A stretch of DNA of 15,915 nt from contig CAAGHA010000130.1 of the NCBI GenBank assembly GCA_900769555.1, positions 1 to 15,915 of the forward strand, in the 5' to 3' direction. Of the stretch, positions 6,837-13,107 are shown in pieces. Under the pieces are notes generated by a model. That model saw nothing but the letters and a program-made list of their open reading frames with translations, searched no databases and was not told the origin of the DNA. The position numbers were made by a program, and so were the translations under genes. The number at the start of each line of letters is the position of its first letter. Position 1 is the first letter of the stretch. This stretch comes from Bacteroidales bacterium (GTDB lineage: Bacteria; Bacteroidota; Bacteroidia; Bacteroidales; Paludibacteraceae).

Positions 6837-6872
6837 ATAAAAAGCGGTAGCGGAAAACCTCGCCACCGCTTT
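6837..6872 (-). terminator. rho-independent terminator after the capsid gene
   Basis: On the minus strand AAAGCGGTGGCG (6872-6861) pairs with CGCTACCGCTTT (6852-6841) over 12 bp with one G-U pair and an eight-base loop, followed by TTATT. It lies between the capsid gene and the 69-aa gene. No promoter fits in the 18 bases between it and the next gene, so it must be leaky or act as a 3'-end stabiliser, giving high capsid mRNA and lower downstream mRNA. Confidence 0.85.
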
Positions 6873-6888
6873 ATGTATTTGCTTATTT

Positions 6889-7947
6889 TTATACCAAACG
6901 TGAAAGTGTTTCGGTAATGATTTTTACTTTACCTTTAGTCTGTGAATTGAACTTAATCCAGAATTCAGTAAGTCCCTTTGAATCAATGAAATCACGACTG
7001 TTACCAAAGTTAGGCATACCCTGATTTGAGAAGTCAAAAATAAATACACCCTCGGGAATTGCATGACCTAAATCATACGCATTTTTTGCTCTAAGGAACT
7101 CAGCATTGATGTTATAGTTACAGTCAACTTCGTTGAAAATCAACTGAAGATTTGATGTAAACCATTCATCAGATACAGGCTTACCATCTTCATCAGTAAT
7201 GTAAAGGGCAAGCTTTCTGTAAATCTGGTTACATGTCAGTTTCACAATCTGGTCACCTGCACTGGTCAATGTTTCGTGACGATCGTTGCAAATCTTCAAC
7301 ATAGAAATGTCGGGACGTGCATTTACATCAGCAGGAATTGAGAAAGTTTCCAATGTTGGCTGTGCTGTTACAGATACCAGTTCAAAGGTGTAACCCTCGG
7401 GTACTTTGTCGAACATATCAGCACCAGAGCCGATATCCAGACGTAAGTGTGCGGTAAGCTGTTCACTCTGCAACATCAGAATACCAACAAAGTCACGTTC
7501 ATTAAGTGTTACAGGCAACTGAACAGTAAACGCAAATTCGTTTTCTGTTCCTGCACTGGATGACTTAAATTCAGCAGGACAATCATAGTAATCAGACATT
7601 TCCAAAAGTGCATTTGCTTTCGGCTGAACGAGGTTCAAGATTGCAAGGGAATCACCACCAATTGCAAAAGGTTTGAAACCATTGTTCAAGTCAAGAACAT
7701 ACTGACGTACAATCTTGTATGGGGTCATTGCATCAATAGGAAGGGCTGTTCCATTAGCATGTTTTACTTTCACCTTTGCTTTAACACGAACAAAGATATT
7801 TGTTAAATAGCGGTTTTTAGGTAACTGAAATTCCATAGTTGTATATGGTACAGTTATAATCTGTTTTGCCATACTCTGCAAGTTCTGGCGAGTTGATTTG
7901 TTGAAACGCATTGCACGTTCCTGTGGTGTTAATTTTGTTTCACTCAT
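6889..7947 (-). CDS. major capsid protein candidate (double-jelly-roll type)
   Basis: The 352-aa protein has the length expected for tectivirus capsid proteins (~355 aa in Bam35, ~395 in PRD1). It starts with a basic, helical N-terminal arm (KLTPQERAMRFNKSTRQNLQ), then ~330 residues of alternating strands and loops without membrane spans or enzyme motifs. Typical strand segments are TTMEFQLPKNRYLTNIFVRV and TEFWIKFNSQTKGKVKIITE, the latter closing the second barrel; an 'NxGNSRDFIDSKGLTEFW' region precedes it. In PRD1 the basic N-terminal helix contacts the membrane. The gene follows the packaging ATPase and two small membrane proteins, as in tectiviruses, and has its own good SD (AAAGGAG) and a terminator hairpin behind it, which fits a highly expressed protein. 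The fold call is from length, character and context, not from a structure match. Confidence 0.8.
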   Translation of the reverse strand: MSETKLTPQERAMRFNKSTRQNLQSMAKQIITVPYTTMEFQLPKNRYLTNIFVRVKAKVKVKHANGTALPIDAMTPYKIVRQYVLDLNNGFKPFAIGGDSLAILNLVQPKANALLEMSDYYDCPAEFKSSSAGTENEFAFTVQLPVTLNERDFVGILMLQSEQLTAHLRLDIGSGADMFDKVPEGYTFELVSVTAQPTLETFSIPADVNARPDISMLKICNDRHETLTSAGDQIVKLTCNQIYRKLALYITDEDGKPVSDEWFTSNLQLIFNEVDCNYNINAEFLRAKNAYDLGHAIPEGVFIFDFSNQGMPNFGNSRDFIDSKGLTEFWIKFNSQTKGKVKIITETLSRLV

Positions 7948-7971
7948 TTTTGTTATTCTCCTTTTGATTTT

Positions 7972-8112
7972 TTAAACTTCTTCGATAATGTTACCAACTA
8001 CAGGTACATCAATTTTTGTGTTTACTTTCTTGATTAACCACATCATTAACATCGTAAAGAATGTTGTAATGAACAGATTAATCCAGAAGTTCACTGTAAA
8101 AATACGTCCCAT
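7972..8112 (-). CDS. small 46-aa membrane protein upstream of the capsid gene
   Basis: MGRIFTVNFWINLFITTFF begins the protein, and the hydrophobic part runs to about residue 26 (FTMLMMWLI), followed by a positive patch (KKVNTK) and a short tail ending NIIEEV. AAAGGAG is eight bases before the ATG. The topology is one span. Being directly before the capsid gene it may be a membrane-associated minor capsid protein (inference). Confidence 0.75.
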   Translation of the reverse strand: MGRIFTVNFWINLFITTFFTMLMMWLIKKVNTKIDVPVVGNIIEEV

Positions 8113-8128
8113 GTTTACACTCCTTTCT

Positions 8129-8144
8129 GAAAACTATAGTTTTC
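8129..8144. repeat. 16-bp perfect palindrome between two small genes
   Basis: GAAAACTATAGTTTTC reads the same on both strands and sits right after the stop codon of the 46-aa gene at 8144-8284. It could be a small RNA hairpin or a protein-binding site. No T-run follows on the minus strand, so termination is unlikely. Confidence 0.6.
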
Positions 8145-8284
8145 TAGGCACTGCGAACAACTTCGCTCAATCCCTCGACCTCATAAAGTGTGAACAGTGT
8201 TTTTAAAAAGATTGACAAAAGCATTGCCAAAACACCGATTGCCACAGCATTTACAAGCCCAACACCTAAGAACTTATCGTTCAT
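8144..8284 (-). CDS. small 46-aa membrane protein downstream of the ATPase
   Basis: MNDKFLGVGLVNAVAIGVLA opens the protein; the hydrophobic segment extends to about residue 32 (MLLSIFLKTLFTL), long enough for one or a bent span, followed by an acidic tail (YEVEGLSEVVRSA). AAAGGGG precedes the ATG. It begins fifteen bases after the packaging ATPase. In PRD1, small membrane proteins form the packaging vertex with the ATPase; that is a possible but untested role here. Confidence 0.75.
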   Translation of the reverse strand: MNDKFLGVGLVNAVAIGVLAMLLSIFLKTLFTLYEVEGLSEVVRSA

Positions 8285-8299
8285 AATCCCACCCCTTTC

Positions 8300-8944
8300 T
8301 TATGTTTTCAATCTAGCTTTAACACAATCTCTGTCACCCATTTTGTAATACCAGAAATTATATCCTGTCGGGTATTCATTCATTTGTAACATTCCTGTTG
8401 TATCAACCAACTTTTTTCTATCCTGTGGTAATGACATATCGAATACAAAAAAGTAAGATGCGTTAGCAGGAACACATGCAGGAATACCACTAGGACGTTG
8501 TGTACAAGCCCATACACCAACACCTTTACTTCTTCCCTGTGTCATGATTCGACCCAGTTCCCTAGGGTAACTATTCACAGAACCGATTGACATTAATTCA
8601 TCAATCCACAAAATGCAATTACCCCTTAAGAATATCCACCGAAAAAATCGGTTATATGTATCCTCGTTCTGTTCGTCAAAGTCTGGTACGAAAATGATTT
8701 TGTCTGTGTCGCAATCATCCAGTTCATCCAGATGTGTACACACTGTAAAGTCCTTGCCCTCCTTAAGACCTGTCCATGGACTTTTCCCCTCCGCTCTGCG
8801 TTCTCCTGTTTCATCTTTCGTATCCAGTTTGACAACATATTTATATGTTCTTAAATAATTTTCACACAAAAAACTTTTGCCTGTACCCGTCATCCCACAC
8901 ACCAAAACATGTTTGTTTGGTTCAATGGTTTTAATATCACTCAT
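8300..8944 (-). CDS. DNA packaging ATPase, FtsK/HerA type (tectivirus P9-like)
   Basis: This 214-aa P-loop ATPase would drive genome packaging into preformed capsids. Visible motifs are Walker A GMTGTGKS (17-24), Walker B NCILWIDE (109-116), and the WACTQRPSGIP segment (146-156) with the Gln-Arg characteristic of the P9/A32-like group. Length matches phage P9 proteins (~220-230 aa). I chose ATG 8944 because it overlaps the upstream stop in ATGAGTGA, implying coupled translation; the frame is also open to TTG 8965, which would add seven residues. The gene lies upstream of the small membrane proteins and capsid gene, the arrangement in tectiviruses. Confidence in the family is high; the vertex location is inferred from relatives. 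Confidence 0.92.
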   Translation of the reverse strand: MSDIKTIEPNKHVLVCGMTGTGKSFLCENYLRTYKYVVKLDTKDETGERRAEGKSPWTGLKEGKDFTVCTHLDELDDCDTDKIIFVPDFDEQNEDTYNRFFRWIFLRGNCILWIDELMSIGSVNSYPRELGRIMTQGRSKGVGVWACTQRPSGIPACVPANASYFFVFDMSLPQDRKKLVDTTGMLQMNEYPTGYNFWYYKMGDRDCVKARLKT

Positions 8945-9152
8945 CGTTACACTCGATTGTTTCAATTAACTTTTTAGCCTCAGTAACAACCTTGTCTAAT
9001 TGTTCACTTGAAAGATTGTCGACTGCACTAAAAATCATCCCACGATAACACGTCACCATTGTAAGAATCGGTAGCGGTAGGTCTTGCGTCATCGTTTCTA
9101 TTAGTGCTTTGATTGCTGTTTTCTGGCGGTCTAATTTGCTCGGGTTTGACAT
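8937..9152 (-). CDS. unknown 71-aa protein overlapping its upstream gene
   Basis: The protein begins MSNPSKLDRQKTAIKALIET and is mostly helical with a hydrophobic central part (LPLPILTMVTCYRGMIFSAV) and a charged helical tail. I take ATG 9152 as the start since AAAAGGAG stands before it; the frame is open to 9218 without a good SD. Its first 125 bases overlap the end of the 253-aa frame in another phase, and its own end overlaps the ATPase start by eight bases. Both overlaps suggest translational coupling. No family was recognised; a small partner of the ATPase is a guess from position. Confidence 0.7.
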   Translation of the reverse strand: MSNPSKLDRQKTAIKALIETMTQDLPLPILTMVTCYRGMIFSAVDNLSSEQLDKVVTEAKKLIETIECNDE

Positions 9153-9789
9153 TTGGTTTTTTCTCCTTTTTCGGTAATGCTTTGTTCTGTTGCATTGTGA
9201 TAAAAATTCTAGGTGCAAATATTGTTATACAGGCAATAACCAATGCAATCTGATTACTGTTCTTCGTAACAAATTCAAGCTTTTCACTCTCAGCGATCAT
9301 TTTTAATAATGGTGTTGTGATAGTGTCAGCCTCTTTTTCTGTAATCAACCAGTGTGAACAATTCGGTCTGGATGCAATAACAGCCGATGTTGATACCAGT
9401 AAAGCGTTCATCTGTTCTTTGGTCATCGAACTTACAGAGGGTTCACTTGCTTTTGTCTTGTTCACCTTGCGTGGTTTTACTGTCTGTCCACTTTCGGCTT
9501 TTTCCCTTTGGTATCGTTCACGTCTTTTTCGGTTACGTTCCTGTCGTTTCTCTTCTTCGGTCTGTTCTGTGTTATCTACAGTAACCAACTGAGGAAGCCC
9601 TTTTTCTTTGGTTTCTCCGTTTCCACTTCCTCCACTTCCGTTTCCGTTTCCTCCGTTTCCTCCGTTTCCGTTTCCTCGGGTGTCGGGGGTACTGGTACTG
9701 TTACCACCTGTTCCTGTTCCTGTTCCTGCGGTTTGCTTGTCAGCGTTTCCGTCAATGTTTCCATTGCCTTTTGTAAACTCTTCGCCCAT
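9028..9789 (-). CDS. basic protein with one membrane span, dual-frame 5' part
   Basis: The 253-aa frame has three parts. Residues 1-63, lying wholly over the 85-aa gene in another phase, are Gly/Asn/Thr low complexity. Residues about 64-130 are very basic and coiled (EEEKRQERNRKRRERYQ). Residues 130-205 look globular and then hydrophobic (about 187-203, ALVIACITIFAPRIFI), with a polar tail ending SWDDF. The ATG at 9789 has GAGG nine bases upstream. A second possibility is that residues 64 onward are made by -1 frameshifting from the 85-aa frame at A AAG GGC (9597-9603), giving about 268 aa. The C-terminal part is surely real; the N-terminal Gly-rich part is doubtful. A membrane-bound DNA-contacting packaging or vertex protein is possible (inference). 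Confidence 0.7.
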   Translation of the reverse strand: MGEEFTKGNGNIDGNADKQTAGTGTGTGGNSTSTPDTRGNGNGGNGGNGNGSGGSGNGETKEKGLPQLVTVDNTEQTEEEKRQERNRKRRERYQREKAESGQTVKPRKVNKTKASEPSVSSMTKEQMNALLVSTSAVIASRPNCSHWLITEKEADTITTPLLKMIAESEKLEFVTKNSNQIALVIACITIFAPRIFITMQQNKALPKKEKKPNVKPEQIRPPENSNQSTNRNDDARPTATDSYNGDVLSWDDF

Positions 9790-9833
9790 TCTGGTGTTAC
9801 CTCACTTTCGTTATCCCTAACTTCATCAGCCAT
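9576..9833 (-). CDS. acidic 85-aa protein, first gene of the late operon
   Basis: The protein begins MADEVRDNESEVTPEWAKSL, has a helical stretch (about 14-33), a Gln/Glu/Pro region, a strongly acidic Glu-Thr repeat (52-74) and a short basic-hydrophobic end (KPKKKGFLSWLL) that could lie on a membrane. AAAAGGAG precedes the ATG, which is about 38 bases after the -10 box of the late promoter, so it is certainly well placed to be translated. The last 214 bases are shared with the 253-aa frame. A scaffold-like or acidic assembly protein is possible; it may alternatively be the N-terminal half of a frameshifted longer product. Confidence 0.75.
   Translation of the reverse strand: MADEVRDNESEVTPEWAKSLQKAMETLTETLTSKPQEQEQEQVVTVPVPPTPEETETEETEETETEVEEVETEKPKKKGFLSWLL
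9597..9603 (-). other. candidate -1 frameshift heptamer A AAG GGC
   Basis: In the 85-aa frame the codons AAA AAG GGC give the heptamer A AAG GGC, which fits the X XXY YYZ rule for -1 slippage. Slippage leads from residue 78 of the 85-aa frame straight into residue 64 of the 253-aa frame. The zero-frame stop follows 19 bases later (9578-9576). I did not find a convincing downstream pseudoknot, so this is a candidate only. Confidence 0.4.
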
Positions 9834-9871
9834 TTTTGGTGTTCTCCTTTTGTTATTTTTAAGTTATATTT

Positions 9872-9900
9872 ATTATACTCCTTTTGTAAAATAGTTACAA
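9872..9900 (-). promoter_or_regulatory. late-operon promoter
   Basis: On the minus strand TTGTAA (9900-9895) and a perfect TATAAT (9877-9872) are 17 bases apart, the ideal sigma-A spacing. The start of the 85-aa gene follows 38 bases downstream with a good SD. It sits just after the terminator that closes the replication region, so it probably starts the 9.7-kb structural and lysis operon. Confidence 0.85.
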
Positions 9901-9901
9901 A
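9883..9901. promoter_or_regulatory. inverted-repeat operator over the late promoter -35
   Basis: TTTGTAA and TTACAAA are perfect 7-bp arms separated by five bases. The site covers the -35 element and half of the spacer, where a bound repressor or activator would control late transcription. Candidate binders are the LexA-like protein and the helix-turn-helix protein encoded nearby, but its sequence is not a LexA box. Confidence 0.55.
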
Positions 9902-9915
9902 GTACGATTGTTCCC

Positions 9916-9950
9916 AAAATAAAAAGGACGAACAATATTTCGTTCGTCCT
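9916..9950 (-). terminator. rho-independent terminator of the replication operon
   Basis: On the minus strand AGGACGAAC (9950-9942) pairs perfectly with GTTCGTCCT (9933-9925) around an eight-base loop, followed by TTTTATTTT. It begins seven bases after the stop of the LexA-like gene and lies before the late promoter, so it separates the two transcription units. Confidence 0.9.
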
Positions 9951-9956
9951 GTTTCG

Positions 9957-10166
9957 TTATTCAAATTTTAATACTACAATAGTCCTTTGTTTCCCATGTA
10001 CAAATTTGATATAGCCTTTCTCCTGTAACTCCGCAATCATGGTGTGAACATGGTTGATAGAATTTGTGTTGATACCTCTGGCTATTTCCCTTATGGTAGG
10101 ACTATATCCGTTCACCTGCTTGAATTTAATGATAAAATTCAATACGTCTTGTTGTCGTGGACTCAT
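9957..10166 (-). CDS. LexA-like winged-helix DNA-binding protein (no protease domain)
   Basis: The 69-aa protein matches the N-terminal DNA-binding domain of LexA: MSPRQQDVLNFIIKF (first helix), GYSPTIREIARGI (second helix), the recognition helix around NTNSINHVHTMIAELQEKGYI, and a wing (KFVHGKQRTIVVLKF). Full LexA is ~200 aa; here the S24 autoprotease part is absent, so it cannot cleave itself. In betatectiviruses a LexA-like gene also follows the polymerase gene, and lysogeny of GIL01 is controlled through LexA. I chose ATG 10166 because GAGGA stands eight bases upstream; the frame is open to ATG 10181, which overlaps the polymerase stop. It probably binds LexA-type operators such as 14431-14444, competing or cooperating with host LexA (inference). 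Confidence 0.85.
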   Translation of the reverse strand: MSPRQQDVLNFIIKFKQVNGYSPTIREIARGINTNSINHVHTMIAELQEKGYIKFVHGKQRTIVVLKFE

Positions 10167-10177
10167 GGTTACAATCC

Positions 10178-12118
10178 TCATATAGAATTAATGTTGAATG
10201 TTCGTTTTGGATTAAAAGAGAATGTTTCAAATGCCTGTTCACTTTCAAAATGTAACGGACTTGTGAAATTGTTCTTGTAATCCATGTTTCGTTTTTCTAT
10301 GGTTTTTATGTTCATTTTCTTATCACGATATTCATAAGAATTTAAGTCTGCACCTGTCTTTTCCAGATACATGATTGAACGCATCATAAGCTTGTTTTTT
10401 TCTACTAAAACATAATCATTTTTCTTTGTTTCCAGTTCTTCTAAAAGCATTTCATAATCATCAAAAGTAAGATTTTTCTGGGTTTCCTTACTGATACCTT
10501 TGAACTTAATATTGGTCTTATTTTCTAGTACCTCACTGTATACTTTAGGCTTTAGATATAAGGCTTTAAGTGGCTCAGACTCCAAATCCCACATAGACAA
10601 TTTTACACCATCAACCATGAAGTCTGGTAAGGGTTCAGAACATACAATACTATCCGTATCACAGTAATAAACCTCACCTAATTTTTCAGCCATTTTTAAT
10701 GCATCTAATAGAATTAAACGGGCATAACTGGTTACATATGATGCTACCTGTACCTGTATATATTCACTGGTTACATTTGCAGGAATTTCGATATATCCTA
10801 ACTCTTCATTAATATATACAATAGGGTCACCGCTTGCTAAATATTTTTCAAGTTTTGATATCGGTTCTAACTTTGTTTTATCTCGGGTCATGCCTGTATA
10901 TCCGTAACCCACGTTCATTAATAATTTACCAAATGTTCTCAATGCCTCGTTATGTGTTCTTGTTCCCTCTTCTTTAATTTCATACATGGTTTCTATGAAA
11001 TTTTTGAATATTGGATAGGTTTGGTCAAAGTGACATACTTCCCTAAATTCTGTGATAACAACACCACAATTTTTTATAGCATATTCTAGTTCATGATAGG
11101 TGAAAGTTCCATATACATGACCTGTAGGGAATACAAGTTTACCCATCTTAACAGGTAATGGAGGTATATGCTGTTCTGGTATGTAAACCGAACAGGAAAC
11201 AAAGCCTAATCCTAAATGGTCATTCATCCAGTTTTCGAACATTTCTTTTGCTACTTCTGGGATAGAATACATTGTAGGTTTTCCTATAGGATATTCTCTA
11301 AGCATTACAAAAGGATATAGGCTGTTCACGTCATAGTGATAGCCTTTTGATATTAATTCTGGTTTGAATACTTCTGTACGTCCACCACAATAAGAACAGC
11401 GAATAAATTCCTCAGTTTCTAGGTCAAAATGCCATTTGTAGGAGCATAGTCTTTCATAGTCTGTTTTATTACCAAATGGATTTTTAAATTCCTTTCCTTT
11501 GTATCCTGTTTTGAAAATATAACGTGATAAAGAGGCTGTGCTTATTTTCTTAACAAACTGGTCAAGCGGTACACCCGAAACCTCTAATAAAATCTCGATG
11601 ATTTCATATAATGATATAACGTCAAAACCTAAGTATTTTAAATATACAGGGTCATCAACATGGCATCTGTCGAGAAAGTCAACTATATCCGTATATTCAT
11701 TTGGATAGGTTTTTTGTACTTCATCCCACAAATCCATTTTTCCATGCTCCACACCAAAATCCTTTGATAATTTGGCTAGACTCATAGGAAGTAATTTGAA
11801 TGAATCATGGATAATATATTTTTTCGTCGTGATCGTGGCAAGTTTATTATTAATGATAAAGCACTTTTCCCATATGATTCGATTATCTTCAAATAACTGA
11901 GGGATTTTTCTGGCATCAAACTCAAGATTATGAATGTAAACATGAACATTAAAACCCTGTTTTTCATACTCTAAAAGAATCGGTTCTACATCTAAAAAAG
12001 AATAGCCATAAGTGACATTCTTTCCATCATATATGGCTATCCTTTTTAAGCTACCAATTAAACCATTATAGGTTTCAGTGTCTAGCGTTATTAATTTAAT
12101 CGGTTTCTTTTTTCGCAT
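10178..12118 (-). CDS. protein-primed family-B DNA polymerase
   Basis: The 646-aa enzyme replicates the linear genome using a terminal protein as primer. The 3'-5' exonuclease shows Exo I LDTETYN (Asp13, Glu15), Exo II HNLEFD (63-68) and Exo III YLGFD (162-166). The polymerase part shows YCGG (243-246), motif A DVNSLYP (263-269), motif B KLLMNVGYGYTG (398-409), motif C YCDTDSI with Asp487 and Asp489, and KVY (525-527). The stretch between motif A and B is long enough for the TPR1 insertion, and the region between B and C for TPR2, which give terminal-protein binding and processivity in phi29. Length is close to phi29 (575) and Bam35 (~735) enzymes. I chose ATG 12118 because AAGGAA is nine bases before it; GTG 12127 is too close. 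The terminal-protein candidate lies directly upstream. Confidence 0.97.
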   Translation of the reverse strand: MRKKKPIKLITLDTETYNGLIGSLKRIAIYDGKNVTYGYSFLDVEPILLEYEKQGFNVHVYIHNLEFDARKIPQLFEDNRIIWEKCFIINNKLATITTKKYIIHDSFKLLPMSLAKLSKDFGVEHGKMDLWDEVQKTYPNEYTDIVDFLDRCHVDDPVYLKYLGFDVISLYEIIEILLEVSGVPLDQFVKKISTASLSRYIFKTGYKGKEFKNPFGNKTDYERLCSYKWHFDLETEEFIRCSYCGGRTEVFKPELISKGYHYDVNSLYPFVMLREYPIGKPTMYSIPEVAKEMFENWMNDHLGLGFVSCSVYIPEQHIPPLPVKMGKLVFPTGHVYGTFTYHELEYAIKNCGVVITEFREVCHFDQTYPIFKNFIETMYEIKEEGTRTHNEALRTFGKLLMNVGYGYTGMTRDKTKLEPISKLEKYLASGDPIVYINEELGYIEIPANVTSEYIQVQVASYVTSYARLILLDALKMAEKLGEVYYCDTDSIVCSEPLPDFMVDGVKLSMWDLESEPLKALYLKPKVYSEVLENKTNIKFKGISKETQKNLTFDDYEMLLEELETKKNDYVLVEKNKLMMRSIMYLEKTGADLNSYEYRDKKMNIKTIEKRNMDYKNNFTSPLHFESEQAFETFSFNPKRTFNINSI

Positions 12119-12133
12119 GTGATACACTTCCTT

Positions 12134-13030
12134 TTATGGTTCTGGTAATATCTTTTTAAAAAGTGCTTGTCTTTGTGTTAATCCACTGTAAAGTTTTTCA
12201 TACTGTGTTAATCTTGCATCTTCTGTAATATTGTAAAAAATAGCATTTAATAATATTAAAAGTTGCCTTCCACTTATCTGCGTAATGATAAAATTATCAC
12301 CAGAAACAGCTAACTGATAATGTTTATTTGTACCAGTATGCAATCTTTTTTTCAAATGACTTTCAAAAAAAGTATCAATTCGCATATTGTCTACATCATA
12401 CATACTTTTGGCGGACTTATTGGTGAAAAATCCTAATTGCACACCCCCTGCTTTTCCGCTAGATGTTCCAGAACCTCTATTCGGTGCATCCTTGTCATAT
12501 GTGCATGGCGCATGTACGATTCCATCCAAAAATCGAATTAATTCTTCATTTGTTCGTCCACTGAAAAGGGAAATAATATCGTCTAAAGTATGTTCTCCCG
12601 AATAATCAACCCATGCAATATACAAGCCTTTTCCCTCGGTATCTACAATAGAAAATTCAGTATCGTAATCAAAGTTATGACTATCATATAAAAAAGGATA
12701 TTTTTCTATACTTAATAAGTATTCGTTACCTAGTTTATATCCGTCTATATCTTCTTTTTTAACTTTTCTTAAATAAGAAGTTTTTAAGAATTTTTCGTCA
12801 AAACCTAATGCTTTTAATGACTCTCTTTTATAGTGTAATAAGTCTAAAGATGCTTGATATTTTTCTCGTTTTTTACGCTCTTTGATGACTCGTTTTTCTT
12901 CTTCTGCTACAATGTAATTATATCTTTTTTCAAGCTCAAAAAAGCTTAGGTTTTTTACTTCTTTGGATTGTGGAATTAACTTTAAAAACTGTTTCTTTTT
13001 TTGCTTTTTTGCTTGTCGTTTATTAGCCAT
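12134..13030 (-). CDS. terminal protein candidate (replication primer)
   Basis: This 298-aa protein sits directly upstream of the polymerase, where phi29 and Bam35 encode their terminal proteins, and is of similar size (~250-270 aa). It has a very basic N-terminus (KRQAKKQKKKQF) and a long charged coil to about residue 75, fitting the DNA-binding domain of terminal proteins, then a central region (90-170), a Gly/Ser linker (186-198) and a C-terminal part (200-298) with several tyrosines. The priming residue (Ser, Thr or Tyr) cannot be named from sequence alone. Terminal proteins diverge quickly, so the call is from position and make-up. Its start is unusual: the only SD-like word is GGGGG (13042-13038), which falls inside a segment able to pair with upstream RNA, so its translation may be controlled. 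Confidence 0.7.
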   Translation of the reverse strand: MANKRQAKKQKKKQFLKLIPQSKEVKNLSFFELEKRYNYIVAEEEKRVIKERKKREKYQASLDLLHYKRESLKALGFDEKFLKTSYLRKVKKEDIDGYKLGNEYLLSIEKYPFLYDSHNFDYDTEFSIVDTEGKGLYIAWVDYSGEHTLDDIISLFSGRTNEELIRFLDGIVHAPCTYDKDAPNRGSGTSSGKAGGVQLGFFTNKSAKSMYDVDNMRIDTFFESHLKKRLHTGTNKHYQLAVSGDNFIITQISGRQLLILLNAIFYNITEDARLTQYEKLYSGLTQRQALFKKILPEP

Positions 13031-13098
13031 ATCACAGCCCCCGATTTTATAGGACTAAAAGGGCTGTGATTGTGTCTGCCCCCAGACCTCACAGCCCT
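13031..13098 (-). promoter_or_regulatory. three-segment RNA switch: terminator or SD-blocking hairpin
   Basis: On the minus strand three 9-10-base segments follow the SSB stop: A, AGGGCTGTGA (13098-13089); B, TCACAGCCCT (13069-13060); and C, GGGCTGTGAT (13040-13031). A and B pair perfectly around an inner GTCTG/CAGAC hairpin and are followed by TTTT, a modest terminator. B can pair instead with C over 10 bp, which would cover the GGGGG next to the terminal-protein start. The two folds exclude each other. The trigger is not visible in sequence; ribosomes reaching the SSB stop, ten bases upstream of A, could be one. Confidence 0.65.
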
Positions 13099-13107
13099 AA
13101 ATATGGC

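Noticed and set aside
8626..8838. Alternative minus-strand frame inside the ATPase gene (70 codons)
   Set aside because: Lies within the firmly identified ATPase and has no SD.
9600..9789. Collagen-like protein from the Gly-rich part of the 253-aa frame
   Set aside because: The Gly pattern is not a Gly-X-Y triplet and arises from the same DNA that encodes Glu/Thr repeats in the 85-aa frame.
9608..9894. Plus-strand open frames over the Glu/Gly-rich region
   Set aside because: They are antisense shadows of low-complexity minus-strand genes, have no SD, and read as Ser/Val/Pro repeats. All other plus-strand frames in the window are likewise without SD or promoter.
9925..9950. CGAAC...GTTCG arms as an SOS box
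   Set aside because: The half-sites are eight bases apart, not the four needed by LexA; stem plus T-run fits a terminator better.
11782..11967. Minus-strand frame of 61 codons inside the polymerase
   Set aside because: Out-of-phase shadow of the polymerase exonuclease region without SD.
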